Assembly (NCBI RefSeq): GCF_003751445.1
Contig: NZ_RJUU01000003.1
Span: 558,001 to 622,000 of the forward strand
Length of the DNA: 64,000 bases
Direction: 5' to 3'
From: Streptomyces sp. 840.1
GTDB taxonomy: Bacteria > Actinomycetota > Actinomycetes > Streptomycetales > Streptomycetaceae
In this document: in pieces, positions 15,741 through 24,372 of the stretch
How the letters are laid out: the number at the start of each line of letters is the position of its first letter
Numbering within the stretch: position 1 is the first letter of the stretch
Notes under the pieces: model-generated
Databases searched by the model: none
What the model saw: the letters and a program-made list of their open reading frames with translations, nothing else
Told to the model about the DNA's origin: nothing
Program-made: the position numbers and the translations under genes

Positions 15741-15781
15741 GGTGAGGCGCAACACCCCGCGCGCCTCGTTCGAGGATCTGC

Positions 15782-16279
15782 TCAGCTCGGCGCCGCGGCG
15801 TTCACGCCACCGGCATCGCCGCCGCCCTCGCCTCCCCCTTCGCGCAGGGAGTGGATCATGCTCCGCAGGATCCGGAACGCCGCCGCCTGCTCGGTCCCGG
15901 TCATGCCGGCCAGCATCCTCACCTCCACGGACCGGACCGCTGCGGTCGCCTTCTCCAGGCTCCGCCGGCCACGAGGCGTGAGCCGAGCGGGAAGGACCTT
16001 CCCGACGCGCGCTTCCGCAGGCCTGGTCACGTAGCCATCCCGTTCAAGGGTCTGGAGCAGCACGTTCATCGACTGCCGGGTGACGAACGCGCCACGCGCC
16101 AGCCCGGAGTTCGACAAGCCCGGCCGCTGAGCGAGCAGTTCGAGGCAGGAGTAGTGCGTCACGGTCATCCCGAGTGGCCGCAGCACCTCCTCCATGGCCG
16201 CACGCAGGGCGCTCGAGGCCTCCTTCAGCAGGTAGCCCAGCGATTTGTCCAGGTCGATGCCGACGCCGTTTTGACTCAT
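15782..16279 (-). CDS. MarR-family transcriptional regulator
   Basis: 165 residues starting MSQNGVGIDLDKSLGYLLKEA. Winged HTH: LRPLGMTVTHYSCLELLAQRPGLSNSGLARGAFVTRQSMNVLLQTLERDGYVTR, with the wing around RVGKVLPARLTPRGRR. The C-terminus is Gly-rich (about 145-165) and not conserved. The gene is divergent from a VOC-family gene, and two inverted repeats lie between them; the first overlaps the ATG. MarR regulators of this arrangement usually repress themselves and the divergent detoxification gene until a small phenolic or reactive ligand binds. Confidence 0.9.
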   Translation of the reverse strand: MSQNGVGIDLDKSLGYLLKEASSALRAAMEEVLRPLGMTVTHYSCLELLAQRPGLSNSGLARGAFVTRQSMNVLLQTLERDGYVTRPAEARVGKVLPARLTPRGRRSLEKATAAVRSVEVRMLAGMTGTEQAAAFRILRSMIHSLREGGGEGGGDAGGVNAAAPS

Positions 16280-16294
16280 GTCAGTAGTCTGACA
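16279..16294. promoter_or_regulatory. MarR operator 1 (TGTCAG-N4-CTGACA)
   Basis: Perfect 6-bp arms with TAGT between, overlapping the first base of the MarR coding sequence on the minus strand. The half-site TGTCAG recurs in operator 2. Confidence 0.7.
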
Positions 16295-16301
16295 TACATT
16301 G

Positions 16302-16327
16302 GTTCGTGTCAGGATACTGACACGAAC
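16302..16327. promoter_or_regulatory. MarR operator 2, 11-bp arms
   Basis: GTTCGTGTCAG (16302-16312), GATA, then CTGACACGAAC (16317-16327): a perfect inverted repeat sharing the TGTCAG-N4-CTGACA core with operator 1, centre-to-centre distance 28 bp. It lies 15 bases before the VOC start codon and can block both divergent promoters. Confidence 0.75.
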
Positions 16328-16342
16328 AGAAGGAGCACCATC

Positions 16343-16711
16343 ATGCCCGCCACCGGCCCCGACTTCATCTCGCTCCAGGTGCACGACCTCGATGCCTCGC
16401 AGGCGTTCTACGAGCAGTACCTCGGCCTGGTCCGCTCGCCGGCCGGGCCTCCGCATGCCGTCGTCTTCGAGACGAAGCCGATCGCGTTCGCGCTCCGTGA
16501 CATCGTTCCCGGCACCGATCTCGCATCCGTCGCCCAGCCCGGCATCGGCGCCGCGATCTGGCTCCACGCCACCGATACCCAGGCCATCCACGACGCTCTC
16601 GTCGCCGACGGCCACACCATCACCTGCGCGCCGATCGACGGCCCCTTCGGCCGGACATTCACCTTCGCCGACCCCGACGGCTACCGGATCACCCTCCACG
16701 ACCGCGCCTGA
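16343..16711 (+). CDS. VOC-family (glyoxalase/bleomycin-resistance-like) protein
   Basis: 122 residues: MPATGPDFISLQVHDLDASQAFYEQYLGL opens a single beta-alpha-beta-beta-beta module pair, ending FADPDGYRITLHD, the usual last metal-ligand strand of VOC proteins. Start 16343 has AAGGAG 8 bases upstream. Probably a detoxifying dioxygenase, glyoxalase or binding protein; substrate unknown. It is controlled by the divergent MarR. Confidence 0.88.
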   Translation: MPATGPDFISLQVHDLDASQAFYEQYLGLVRSPAGPPHAVVFETKPIAFALRDIVPGTDLASVAQPGIGAAIWLHATDTQAIHDALVADGHTITCAPIDGPFGRTFTFADPDGYRITLHDRA

Positions 16712-16769
16712 CGGACGAACGCTCCGGTCGGGAGCGGCCGTGGGGCCCACTCCGTCCCGGGCGCAGCGG

Positions 16770-17564
16770 TCAGGGCAGGATGGAGTCCACGTAGCCGCCG
16801 TCCACCCGCAGAGCCCCGCCCGTGGTCGCGGAGGCGAAGGACGAGGCCAGGTAGACGACCATGTGGGCGATCTCGGCCGGCTCGATGAGGCGCTGGAGCA
16901 GCGACTGCGGCCGGTGCCTGCGCATGAACTCGCGTTGCGCCTCGTCCCACGGAAGGTCCTTGTCGACCAGCTCGTAGACGAAGTCCTCGACCCCACCGGT
17001 GTGCGTCGGACCGGCGATGACGGAGTTGACCGTCACGCCCGTGCCCGCGGCGTCCTTCGCGAAGCCGCGGGCGACGGCCAGCAGCGCCGTCTTGGAGACG
17101 CCGTAGTGGATCATCTCCGCCGGGATGACCACAGCCGAGTCGCTGGCGATGTACTGCACCCGGCCCCAGCCGTTCTCCTTCATGCCCGGCAGATACGCCC
17201 GGGTCATACGGATCGCGGCCAGGACGTTGACCTCGAAGTAGCGCCGCCAGTCGTCGTCACTGATCTCCAGCGCCGGCTGGGCGCCGAAGATACCGAGATT
17301 GTTGACGAGGATGTCGGCGCGCGGCAGCGCGTCGCGCACCTGGCGGGCACCCTCGTCGGTGGCGATGTCGCCCGGCGCGGCGACGAACTCCGCCTCGGGG
17401 CACTGTTGGCGCAGCCGCTCGATGGCGGCGGCCACCGAATCGGCACTGCGGCCGTTGACCGCGACGCGGGCACCCGCGCCCGCGAGGCCGGCGGCGATCG
17501 CCGCGCCGATTCCCTGCGTGGAGCCGGTGACCAGGGCTGATTTTCCGGAGAGATTGACGAGCAT
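16770..17564 (-). CDS. Short-chain dehydrogenase/reductase
   Basis: 264 residues from ATG 17564 (AGGGAA upstream; the frame extends 11 codons further without support). Classical SDR: cofactor motif TGSTQGIG at 13-20, NNLGI structural motif, catalytic Ser in IASDSAV, Tyr154 and Lys158 in YGVSK, and a C-terminal GGALRVDGGYVDSIL. NNLG in place of NNAG and the SDR length fit oxidoreductases acting on unknown carbonyl or sugar substrates; the Arg/Asn after the second strand (VNGRSADS) suggests NADP. Stands alone, converging on the VOC gene. Confidence 0.9.
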   Translation of the reverse strand: MLVNLSGKSALVTGSTQGIGAAIAAGLAGAGARVAVNGRSADSVAAAIERLRQQCPEAEFVAAPGDIATDEGARQVRDALPRADILVNNLGIFGAQPALEISDDDWRRYFEVNVLAAIRMTRAYLPGMKENGWGRVQYIASDSAVVIPAEMIHYGVSKTALLAVARGFAKDAAGTGVTVNSVIAGPTHTGGVEDFVYELVDKDLPWDEAQREFMRRHRPQSLLQRLIEPAEIAHMVVYLASSFASATTGGALRVDGGYVDSILP

Positions 17565-17647
17565 GGAAGTCGCATTCCCTGGATGAATCAGGATCAATCA
17601 GGGTTAACGACGCGGGGAGCGATTGCCGGTGATGGGGCGGAGGCCGT

Positions 17648-18121
17648 TCAGGGCCGCGATGCGTCGAAGGGCAGAAGCCGATGGAAGACGGCCCTGGCCT
17701 GGCCCGGTCCGTTGTAGTCTTCGACGATCTTGACGTCGAAGCCGAGACTGCGGTGGAACGCGATCGAGCCGACGTTTCCGGGTGACGTGATCGCCTTCAA
17801 CTGCCGTGCGCCGTGGCGAAGCGCGACCTCAACGAACGCTGCATACAGACGGCGTCCGAGACCGGTGCCGCGGGCATCGTCCCTGGTAGCGATCAAGTGC
17901 ACGTATCCGGTGCCGGCCGGGGTGACGAACCCGATGACGTACCCACGGATTCCGTCCTGGGCACGGGCGACCAGACAGGTAGAGCCGAACTCCTTGACCA
18001 GCGCCAGAAGGTGCAGGGACCGAAGATCGCGTTCTCCCCAGTACCGATGGTGATCACCGAGAACTTGGTGGATATCGGCCATATCGGCTGATGTGATCCG
18101 TGTGCACATGACAGGGATCAT
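17648..18121 (-). CDS. GNAT-family N-acetyltransferase
   Basis: 157 residues from ATG 18121 (MIPVMCTRITSADMADIHQVLG). Other in-frame ATG codons at 18109 and 18151 are possible; none has a strong ribosome-binding site. GNAT features: acetyl-CoA loop RDDARGTGLGRRLYAAFVEVA, then GNVGSIAFHRSLGFDVK. Contains YWGERDLRSLHLLALVKEFGSTCLVA before the core. Substrate unknown. It lies directly beside the insertion-sequence remnant, so its native promoter may have been disturbed. Confidence 0.85.
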   Translation of the reverse strand: MIPVMCTRITSADMADIHQVLGDHHRYWGERDLRSLHLLALVKEFGSTCLVARAQDGIRGYVIGFVTPAGTGYVHLIATRDDARGTGLGRRLYAAFVEVALRHGARQLKAITSPGNVGSIAFHRSLGFDVKIVEDYNGPGQARAVFHRLLPFDASRP

Positions 18122-18169
18122 GCCAGGTGTTGTGATTGTTCGAGGAGTCATGCGGCCGGTCCGTGACGC

Positions 18170-18232
18170 GGGAACAGGCCGCACGGGTTGGGTGAGTCGT
18201 GAGGCATACCTGGGCCCGTGCGGCCTGTTCCC
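18170..18232. repeat. 18-bp perfect inverted repeat at the edge of the IS remnant
   Basis: GGGAACAGGCCGCACGGG (18170-18187) and its reverse complement (18215-18232), 27 bases apart. The right arm overlaps the first codons of the transposase frame (GTG 18199). It may be a subterminal hairpin of the element that limits read-through transcription. Confidence 0.6.
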
Positions 18233-19230
18233 ATCCTGTCCTGTCCGGGGTCTCCCGCGCACACCTCGGCATGTTGCTCGAAGAACTCGCTCCCGGGTGG
18301 CAGGCCGGCCGCCAGTCAGCGCTGCGCGAGCGGCGGGGCGGAGACCGCCGGCGAGCAGCCGGTGCGGGACCCAGGCAGCGCCTGGTCCTCGTCAACCGAT
18401 TACTGGTCACGCTGGTGCATCTGCGTCTGGGGCTGCCGCACGCTGCGCTGGCCGAGCTGTATGAGGTGGACCGCTCCACCGTCTCCGCAGCGGTCCGACA
18501 GGTCCGCCTACTTCTGGCGACCCGGGGCTTCGCGGTTCCCGACCGGCCCGGATTGCGGCTGGGGACGCGGGGGGATGTCTTCGCCTATGCCGATGCCGAG
18601 GGTGTGCCCTGGGGATCGACGGGACCGAGGCGCAGGTCCGCCGCCCGCGCGCGCCGTCCCGGCCGCAAGGCCTTCGTATCCGGCAAGAAGAAGCAGAACA
18701 CCATCAAGACCACCACCTTCAGCGACGGGCAGGGCCGCACTCTGTTCAGCGGGGTGGTCCGGCCCGGCCGGATGCACGACCGGACAGCCGTGCGCACCGA
18801 AGGCCTCGCCGAACGGTTCCGCCAGCACCCGAACGTCAGGGCGGAAGTCGACGAAGGCTACCGGGGCCTGGCCAACGAGCCCCCCGCCCAGGTCAGCGCC
18901 CCGCCGAAGAAACCGAAGGATGACGCGCCAATGGGCGAGCGTCACGCCTGGCACGAGCAGCGGCGCCGCCAGCCATCGGCCCGGATCTGCGTGGAGCACA
19001 CCAACGGCGAGTACAAGCAGTGGCGGCCCCTGCAACGGTTCACCGGCCGCCGCGAGACCTACACCGAGCCCCATCTCGCCATCGCCGGACTCGTCTCCGA
19101 CCGCTCCGCCCGCAGGCCCACCCGCCGCAAGACCAGCACCGAACTGGTACTCGCCCGGCAGGTAACCCGCTGTTCACCCACCAGCCAACCCATCAGGCCG
19201 GCACACCCCGAACTCAATCGCTCCCAAGGT
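18199..19230 (+). pseudogene. IS5-family transposase with two compensating frameshifts
   Basis: Start GTG 18199. N-terminal HTH (LVNRLLVTLVHLRLGLPHAALAELYEVDRSTVSAAVRQVRLLL), then FAYADAEG. At about 18606-18609 the family's first catalytic motif continues in another frame (LGIDGTEAQVRRPRA, 18609-18653), and sense returns to the first frame at about 18655 (RPGRKAFVSGKKKQNTIKTT ... DEGYRGLA ... EHTNGEYKQWRPLQRF). In the continuous frame the IDGTE Asp is replaced by unrelated residues, so the protein should be inactive. The frame stays open without a stop right into the next gene, so the C-terminus has also lost its stop; the end given is where similarity fades. Confidence 0.7.
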
Positions 19231-19491
19231 CGCAATCAGATTCCATCATCCGGGCCATGTCGGTCTATTGCATCAGCGGCCCTCACCCACCCCTCACACA
19301 TCCCCCGTGGCGCCACGGCCGCCTCACTGCCGCTATTGCGCCCCAGGCGTGCGCGCCGAGGACGGCGAATCGCGCGGACGGTTCCTCGAACGAACTCAAG
19401 TCAATGTGTCGATACGGGAGTTCGGGGCAACCGAGCAACAAGCCGGTCACCGCCGGACCAGGCCTCAGGCCGATCGACTAAGGAGTGGGTC

Positions 19492-19758
19492 ATGACGACG
19501 CAGTACGGCAATCACCAGACTGGCCAGCAGCCCCACGGCGCCCCGCGGCCTGCGACGACCGGCAACGTACTGAGCATCATCGCCATCGTGCTCGGAGTGA
19601 TCTCGCTCCTCTTCCTGCCGATCGTCTTCGGTGTGGTCGGCCTGGTCCTGGCCATCGTCGCCAAGACCGTCCGGCACGAGCGGCTCGCGGTCATCGCCAT
19701 CGTGGTCAGCGCCGTGGGCCTGGTCGGCGGCATGATCCTCGGAGCCGCTCTGGCCTGA
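19492..19758 (+). CDS. Small membrane protein, DUF4190-like
   Basis: 88 residues: a short polar Gln/Gly/Pro-rich head (MTTQYGNHQTGQQPHG), then two membrane helices (LSIIAIVLGVISLLFLPIVFGVVGLVLAIVA and LAVIAIVVSAVGLVGGMILGAAL) joined by a positive KTVRHER loop, the layout of DUF4190 proteins. Start 19492 has AAGGAG (19479-19484) upstream. The open frame extends back through the transposase, but this is accidental. Function unknown. Confidence 0.8.
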   Translation: MTTQYGNHQTGQQPHGAPRPATTGNVLSIIAIVLGVISLLFLPIVFGVVGLVLAIVAKTVRHERLAVIAIVVSAVGLVGGMILGAALA

Positions 19759-19803
19759 CGGACACCGGGTCCGAGGCTCGGGCCCGACGCGGATCGACTT
19801 CTC

Positions 19804-19850
19804 CGGCCGGTTGTTGCGCGCCACCAGCGGTGGCGCGCAACAACCGGCCG
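19804..19850. terminator. Bidirectional hairpin terminator, 22-bp perfect arms
   Basis: CGGCCGGTTGTTGCGCGCCACC (19804-19825), loop AGC, then the exact complement to 19850, between the convergent small membrane gene and the ArsR gene. Very stable; serves both strands. Confidence 0.8.
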
Positions 19851-19893
19851 ATGCTGTGCCCGCCCGGGTCGCGGAGGCGGCGGCCACCGTCGG

Positions 19894-20283
19894 TCAGGGA
19901 CCGGCCGGCGCCTCCTCCGCAGGCGTCACCGGGGCGTCGCGGGCCCCCATCCGCAGATGCTCGACGTGGTACAGCGCCTGGTCGAGGAGTTCTGCCACGT
20001 GGTTGTCGTACAGGGCGTAGACGATCGAGCGCCCGTGGCGTTCGCCGGTGACAAGGCCGAGGTTGCGCAGCAGCCGGAGCTGATGGGAGCAGGCGGAGGC
20101 TTCCATGCCGACGGCCTCGGCCAGGTCACCGACCGCGCAGGGGCCTTCCTGGAGGCGGGCCAGGATGTAGAGCCGGGAGGGGGTCGCGAGGGCCTGGAGG
20201 GTGGCGGCGACGTCGGCGGTACCGACGGCGTCCAGGCGCTCACGGGTGGTGGAGCTGCCTGCGGTGTCGGTTCCATGGCCCAT
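19894..20283 (-). CDS. ArsR/SmtB-family metal-responsive repressor
   Basis: 129 residues from ATG 20283. Winged HTH with LQALATPSRLYILARLQEGPCAVGDLAEAVGMEASACSHQLRLLRNLGLV. The alpha-5 metal site pattern D-x-H...H-x-x-H/E is present in DNHVAELLDQALYHVEHL, suggesting Zn, Co or Ni sensing rather than arsenite. A start at 20307 would place the ATG within the operator; 20283 is preferred because TATGAT lies six bases upstream, giving a leaderless message. It faces a P1B-4 metal ATPase remnant across a classic SmtB-type operator. Confidence 0.88.
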   Translation of the reverse strand: MGHGTDTAGSSTTRERLDAVGTADVAATLQALATPSRLYILARLQEGPCAVGDLAEAVGMEASACSHQLRLLRNLGLVTGERHGRSIVYALYDNHVAELLDQALYHVEHLRMGARDAPVTPAEEAPAGP

Positions 20284-20301
20284 GGGAACATCATACCGAC
20301 G

Positions 20302-20325
20302 ACACATGAAGACCTATTCATGTGT
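20302..20325. promoter_or_regulatory. SmtB/ArsR-type operator
   Basis: ACACATGAA-N6-TTCATGTGT, a perfect 9-bp inverted repeat with the ATGAA/TTCAT half-sites and 6-base gap found at operators of Zn/Co/Ni-sensing ArsR proteins. It lies between the repressor and the ATPase pseudogene and just upstream of the repressor's TATGAT box. Confidence 0.75.
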
Positions 20326-20377
20326 TCTTGTATGGTGAGAACCTGTTCCCCTCCGGCCCGCGAAGGGTTGTTCTGTC

Positions 20378-21761
20378 ATGTCTTCTGTCCTGGATCAGCG
20401 GTCCGCTCCGGCCCCGGCCGGACCGCGCCCGGCCGTCCCCCGGCGGCGTACGCGGATTCTGGCCCTCGGTGATCGCCCGGATCGTGAAGATGGTCGAGGA
20501 GGCCTCCAGGACCAAGGCCCCCACCCAGTTGTTCATCGAGAAGGTCGAGCAGCGGTACTCGATCGGCATGGTCGTCGCGACCCTGGCCGTCTTCGCCGTC
20601 CCCTTCGCGTTCGGCTCCCCGCTCCAGCCCGCCCTGCTCCGTGCGATGACCTTCATGATCGTCGCCTCGCCGTGCGCCGTGGTGCTGTCCACGATGCCGC
20701 CGCTGCTCTCCGCGATCGCCAACGCCGGCCGCCACGGCGTCCTCGCCAAGTCCGCCGTCGTCATGGAGCGCCTGGCCCAGATCGACGCGGTCGCCCTGGA
20801 CAAGACGGGCACCCTCACCGAAGGCACCCCGCGCGTCACCGCCGTCCGCCCGCTGCCCGGGTCCGGGCTGGACGAGGACGAGCTCCTCGCCCTGGCGGCC
20901 TCGGCCGAGCACCCCAGCGAGCACCCGCTCGCGCGCGCCGTCGCCGACGCCGCCCGCGAACGCGGCCTCGCACCCGCGCTCGCACTCGTAGAGGCGGCCG
21001 GTTTCGTCTCCGTACCCGGTCAGGGAGTCACGGCCACTATCGGTGGGCGTCTCGTCCAGGTCGGCTCCCCGGCCCGCCTCACCCATGCCCGCACCCCGGA
21101 CGCCGACAGCGCGGTACGTGTGCTCGAGGCCGAAGGGCGCACGGCGGTCCTCGTGCTGCGCGACGGCGTGCCTGTCGGGGTGTTCGGCATCACGGACCGG
21201 CTCCGCCCCGATGCCGGCGCGACGGTGGCCGCGCTCACCGAACTGACCGGCTCCGCCCCGGTCCTGCTGACCGGTGACAACGAGCGTGCCGCCCGCCACC
21301 TGGCCGCCGAGGTCGGCATCACCGACGTCCGCGCCGGGCTCCTGCCCCGGGACAAGTTCTCGGTGGTGAAGGCATGGGAGGCGGATGGACGGCGGGTGCT
21401 GATGGTCGGCGACGGCGTCAACGACGCCCCGGCCCTGGCCGCCGCCCACACCGGCTTCGCCATGGGCAGGGCGGGCTCCGATCTGGCCCTGGAGACCGCC
21501 GACGCCGTGGTCGTCCGGGACGAACTCGCCACGATCCCCGCCGTGGTGACCCTGTCCCGCAAGGCCCGCGGTCTGGTCGTGCAGAACCTGGTCATCGCCG
21601 GGATCTTCATCACCGCACTGGTGGCCTGGGACCTGATCGGCACGCTGCCGCTGCCGCTGGGCGTCGCCGGACACGAGGGCTCCACCGTCGTCGTGGGTCT
21701 CAACGGGCTGCGGCTCCTGCGGGAATCCGCCTGGCCCCGGCCCGGTCAGGACACTTCCTGA
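20378..21761 (+). pseudogene. P1B-4-type heavy-metal ATPase with large internal deletion
   Basis: ATG 20378 begins MSSVLDQRSAPAPAGPRPAV, the expected N-terminal tail, but after RRRTRIL (about 20460) the sequence jumps, with a frame change, to SVIARIVKMVEEASRTKAP, which follows the actuator domain in intact enzymes. The first membrane helices and the actuator TGE loop are therefore missing (my estimate, roughly 200 residues). The rest is complete: SPC metal-site motif (ASPCAVVLST), phosphorylation site DKTGTLTEGT, HP motif (AEHPSEHPLA), GDGVNDAPAL, and the P1B-4 tail motif HEGSTVVVGLNGLRLL. P1B-4 pumps export Co, Zn or Fe. It cannot work as it stands. Confidence 0.8.
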
Positions 21762-21863
21762 GCGGGGGCGTCATGACCGGCCGGGCGGGAGCGCCCCTGG
21801 CCGGTGCGGGAGCACGGGCCAGGCCCGCCCCGGCGGACGCCCCGCGCTCCCGTAGCGCGGCGG

Positions 21864-22427
21864 CTACCAGCCGGCCTTCACCCCGTTGTAGGCCGTGCGG
21901 CAGTCCGCGTTGGTGGCATCGGCGGCGAGCTTCTCCATGGAGTTCTTCCAGACCTGCTTGGCCACCTTCTCCATGTCACGGGTCGCTGCGGGCACGTTCG
22001 GGGCGTACTTCTTGATCGTCCCGATCGAGGACTTGGCGAACTTGTTGCAGACGGGCGCCGCGGCGTTCCGGTAGCGGGTGTCCAGCTCCCCGGCGACCGC
22101 CTGGCCGTTGTTGGTCGCCCAGGTGTTCCAGGCCGCGCACGCCGCCTCCGTGAAGACCGCCTGGTCGGCCTCGCTCAGACCCAGCACTTCGCCCAGCATG
22201 GTGTTCTTGGCCTTGTCGGGGACCGTGAAGTCCACGACGGGGAACTTGTCCATGGTTTCGAGCAGCGCCTCCTGACACGCCGGCGGCAGCGGGGCCGCCT
22301 GCGCGGCGGCCGGAGCGGCGGCGCGGGCGGTGGGCTCGGCCACGGCGCTGGAGGAGACGGTCAGCGCGGAGGCGGACAGGAGAGCAGCGGTCAGGACGGT
22401 GCGCCGGACGGTACGCGAAAGAGTCAT
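21864..22427 (-). CDS. Secreted hypothetical protein
   Basis: 187 residues. N-terminal signal peptide: MTLSRTVRRTVLTAALLSAS then ALTVSSSAVAEP, with a likely cleavage after an AXA site. The mature part is helical, Ala/Lys-rich, with four Cys (PPACQEALLE, EAACAAWNTW, APVCNKFAK, NADCRTAYNG) that could form two disulfides. Start 22427 has AAGGAG upstream. I do not recognise the family. Confidence 0.75.
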   Translation of the reverse strand: MTLSRTVRRTVLTAALLSASALTVSSSAVAEPTARAAAPAAAQAAPLPPACQEALLETMDKFPVVDFTVPDKAKNTMLGEVLGLSEADQAVFTEAACAAWNTWATNNGQAVAGELDTRYRNAAAPVCNKFAKSSIGTIKKYAPNVPAATRDMEKVAKQVWKNSMEKLAADATNADCRTAYNGVKAGW

Positions 22428-22603
22428 GGGGGTAGTGCTCCTTGCACGGAAGGGTCTGTCGGTCCGGGCACCGCATCGGCGCCCGACGGCTACTGAACGA
22501 TCACCGCATCCCGCAGGTCACGGACCCTTTCGGCGGGCCGGCCAGTGGCACAAAGGGGCGTCGGGCGTGCGTGCGACGAACCGCTCCCGGGGCCCGTCGG
22601 CGC

Positions 22604-23461
22604 TCAGGTGGGCCGTGCGCGCTCCGCCGGGGGGAGCGGCTCGGGCGCCCTCTCGGCGCCCGCGCTGTCGGTGGGAGACGGGACCCACGGCCGCCTCTCC
22701 GGCGGCAGCGCGTTCCCGGTCCGCCTGCGGAAGACCAGGAACCCGGCCGAGGCTGCGCCGAGGAGCCAGAGGCACTGGATCACGAGGCCCTGGACGGCGG
22801 AGGTGTCGGAGAACGCCGCCGACATGCCCGCCTGCACGGCTCCGTAGGTCGGCAGGAAGCGCACCACCGCGCTGTCGGACCCTGAGCTGGAGAGCGGGTT
22901 CTGCAGGGCGACATCGAGGATGCTGATCATCAGAATGGCGAACATGCCCTCCACCTCCCGGCGGAGTACCGATCCGAAGACCACGCCGAGCGCGCCGTAC
23001 GTCATCGCGGCGCAGAACAGCGCCGCCGCCAGCAGGAGTGGCTGCCGCGGCGGCCAGGAGAATCCGACGGCTACCGTGGCGTACCCGGCGATCGCCGCGC
23101 ACACCAGCGTGAGCGCGGCGAGCTTCGCGAGGACGAGGTGGTAGCGGGGGTATCCGGCCATCGCGAGCCGCCGGTCGAACGCGCCTCCGGTGAAGGTGGC
23201 CGCGAACATCATGAATCCGGCGATCAACGTGACCGCGTTCAGCGCGCCGGTGATCTGGGTCAGGTGGTTGCCGGGCGGGGACAGCACCTCGCCGGTGGCC
23301 CGCAGCCGGAAGGGGGCGAGCCGGTCGGGGATGGTCACATAGGCGAGGCCGATCCATACGGGGATGTACACGACCACCAGCAGCATCGCGAACCGGTTGC
23401 GGGCGTGCCCGATCAACGCGTAGCGCGACGCCGTGCCGAACAGGGACCAGTGCCGCCTCAT
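22604..23461 (-). CDS. ABC-2-type transporter permease
   Basis: 285 residues with six hydrophobic segments (for example AMLLVVVYIPVWIGLAYV, VTLIAGFMMFAATFTGG, LAALTLVCAAIAGYATVAVGF, LLLAAALFCAAMTYGALGVVFGSV, and LVIQCLWLLGAASAGFLVF), as in ABC-2 exporters, and a hydrophilic Pro/Glu-rich tail. Its start ATG (23461) overlaps the stop of the ATPase gene by four bases, so the two are translated together as one exporter. Substrate unknown. Confidence 0.85.
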   Translation of the reverse strand: MRRHWSLFGTASRYALIGHARNRFAMLLVVVYIPVWIGLAYVTIPDRLAPFRLRATGEVLSPPGNHLTQITGALNAVTLIAGFMMFAATFTGGAFDRRLAMAGYPRYHLVLAKLAALTLVCAAIAGYATVAVGFSWPPRQPLLLAAALFCAAMTYGALGVVFGSVLRREVEGMFAILMISILDVALQNPLSSSGSDSAVVRFLPTYGAVQAGMSAAFSDTSAVQGLVIQCLWLLGAASAGFLVFRRRTGNALPPERRPWVPSPTDSAGAERAPEPLPPAERARPT

Positions 23462-24072
23462 GCCACCGCCTCCGCCTGCGGCTCCCGGCAGTGCAGGCGC
23501 CCGTCCTCCAGGCGCCAGAGCAGGTCGAGCCGGTCGATGTCGTACGCCAGGTGGGAGACGACCAGCACCGAGCGCCCGGCGTCGCGCAGTCCGGTCGCCA
23601 GCTCCCAGAATCGCAGGTACGTCTCCCAGTCGAAGCCCTGGTAGGGCTCGTCCAGGAGCAGCACGTCCGGATCGTGCATGAGCGCGAGGGTCAGATTCAG
23701 CTTCTGCCGGGAGCCCCCGCTGAGCAGGCCCGCACGCTGGTCGAGGTACTCGGTGAAGCCGAGGACCTCCATCACCTCCTCGGCCCGCCGCAGATCCGGG
23801 AGTCCGAACGCGCTCCTGAAGAAGTCGAGGTGCTGGCGGACGGTGAACGCGTCGTCCAGGACCACGGACTGCGGGCAGTAGCCGAACCTTCCCCGGTGCC
23901 GCACCGAGCCCCTGCCGGGCCTGAGTTCACCGGAGACGATCTTCAGCAGGGTCGTCTTGCCCGAGCCGTTCTCCCCGACGATTCCGGCGAGGGTGCCGGG
24001 CCGCAGCCGAAGGTCGACGCCCCGCAGAACGGTGTGCCGGCGGTAGGCGTGGTGCACATCTGTGACGTCCAT
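23458..24072 (-). CDS. ABC transporter ATP-binding protein
   Basis: 204 residues, a minimal ABC domain. Walker A GENGSGKTT (33-41), Q-loop YCPQSV, signature LSGGSRQKL, Walker B VLLLDEPYQG, H-loop VVSHLAYD. Start 24072 places MDVTDVHHAYRRHTVLRGVDL at the normal domain beginning; the open frame upstream has no homology. Partner of the ABC-2 permease directly downstream. Confidence 0.9.
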   Translation of the reverse strand: MDVTDVHHAYRRHTVLRGVDLRLRPGTLAGIVGENGSGKTTLLKIVSGELRPGRGSVRHRGRFGYCPQSVVLDDAFTVRQHLDFFRSAFGLPDLRRAEEVMEVLGFTEYLDQRAGLLSGGSRQKLNLTLALMHDPDVLLLDEPYQGFDWETYLRFWELATGLRDAGRSVLVVSHLAYDIDRLDLLWRLEDGRLHCREPQAEAVA

Positions 24073-24372
24073 CGTGTCGCTCCGTCGTGCCGGGCCCGGC
24101 TGTTGGCCGCTGAACTCGTCGGCGTCCTGCCGGTGTACGGGAATGCGTCGGCCGGGCGCTCGGTGGCGCGTCCGGTCCGCCCGTGCCCAACGAGCGGGCC
24201 GAGCGGCGGAAACGGTGCCGGCAGAGCGCCTGTCCCTCGCCGTCAACCCCGTGCACGAGGTGTCATCCGCGCGACGGGTCCACCGCTGAAGACCGGTTCC
24301 CGAGGCGGTGGGGTGGCTAGCGTGACCCGCTCCGGAGTGCCGCGATCGGTGTCGATGAAGGGTCGTTCAGCC

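Larger units (their letters stand above)
18170..19240 (+). mobile_element. IS5-group insertion-sequence remnant
   Basis: The stretch carries a transposase frame of the IS5/DDE_Tnp_4 kind preceded by an 18-bp inverted repeat. I could not find convincing terminal inverted repeats or a target duplication, so both edges are approximate. The DNA from about 19200 to 19490 has no gene. Confidence 0.5.

Noticed and set aside
18199..19758. A single 519-codon protein joining transposase and membrane protein
   Set aside because: The C-terminal 88 codons have their own AAGGAG and ATG at 19492 and form a complete DUF4190-like protein; the joint is only due to a lost stop codon.
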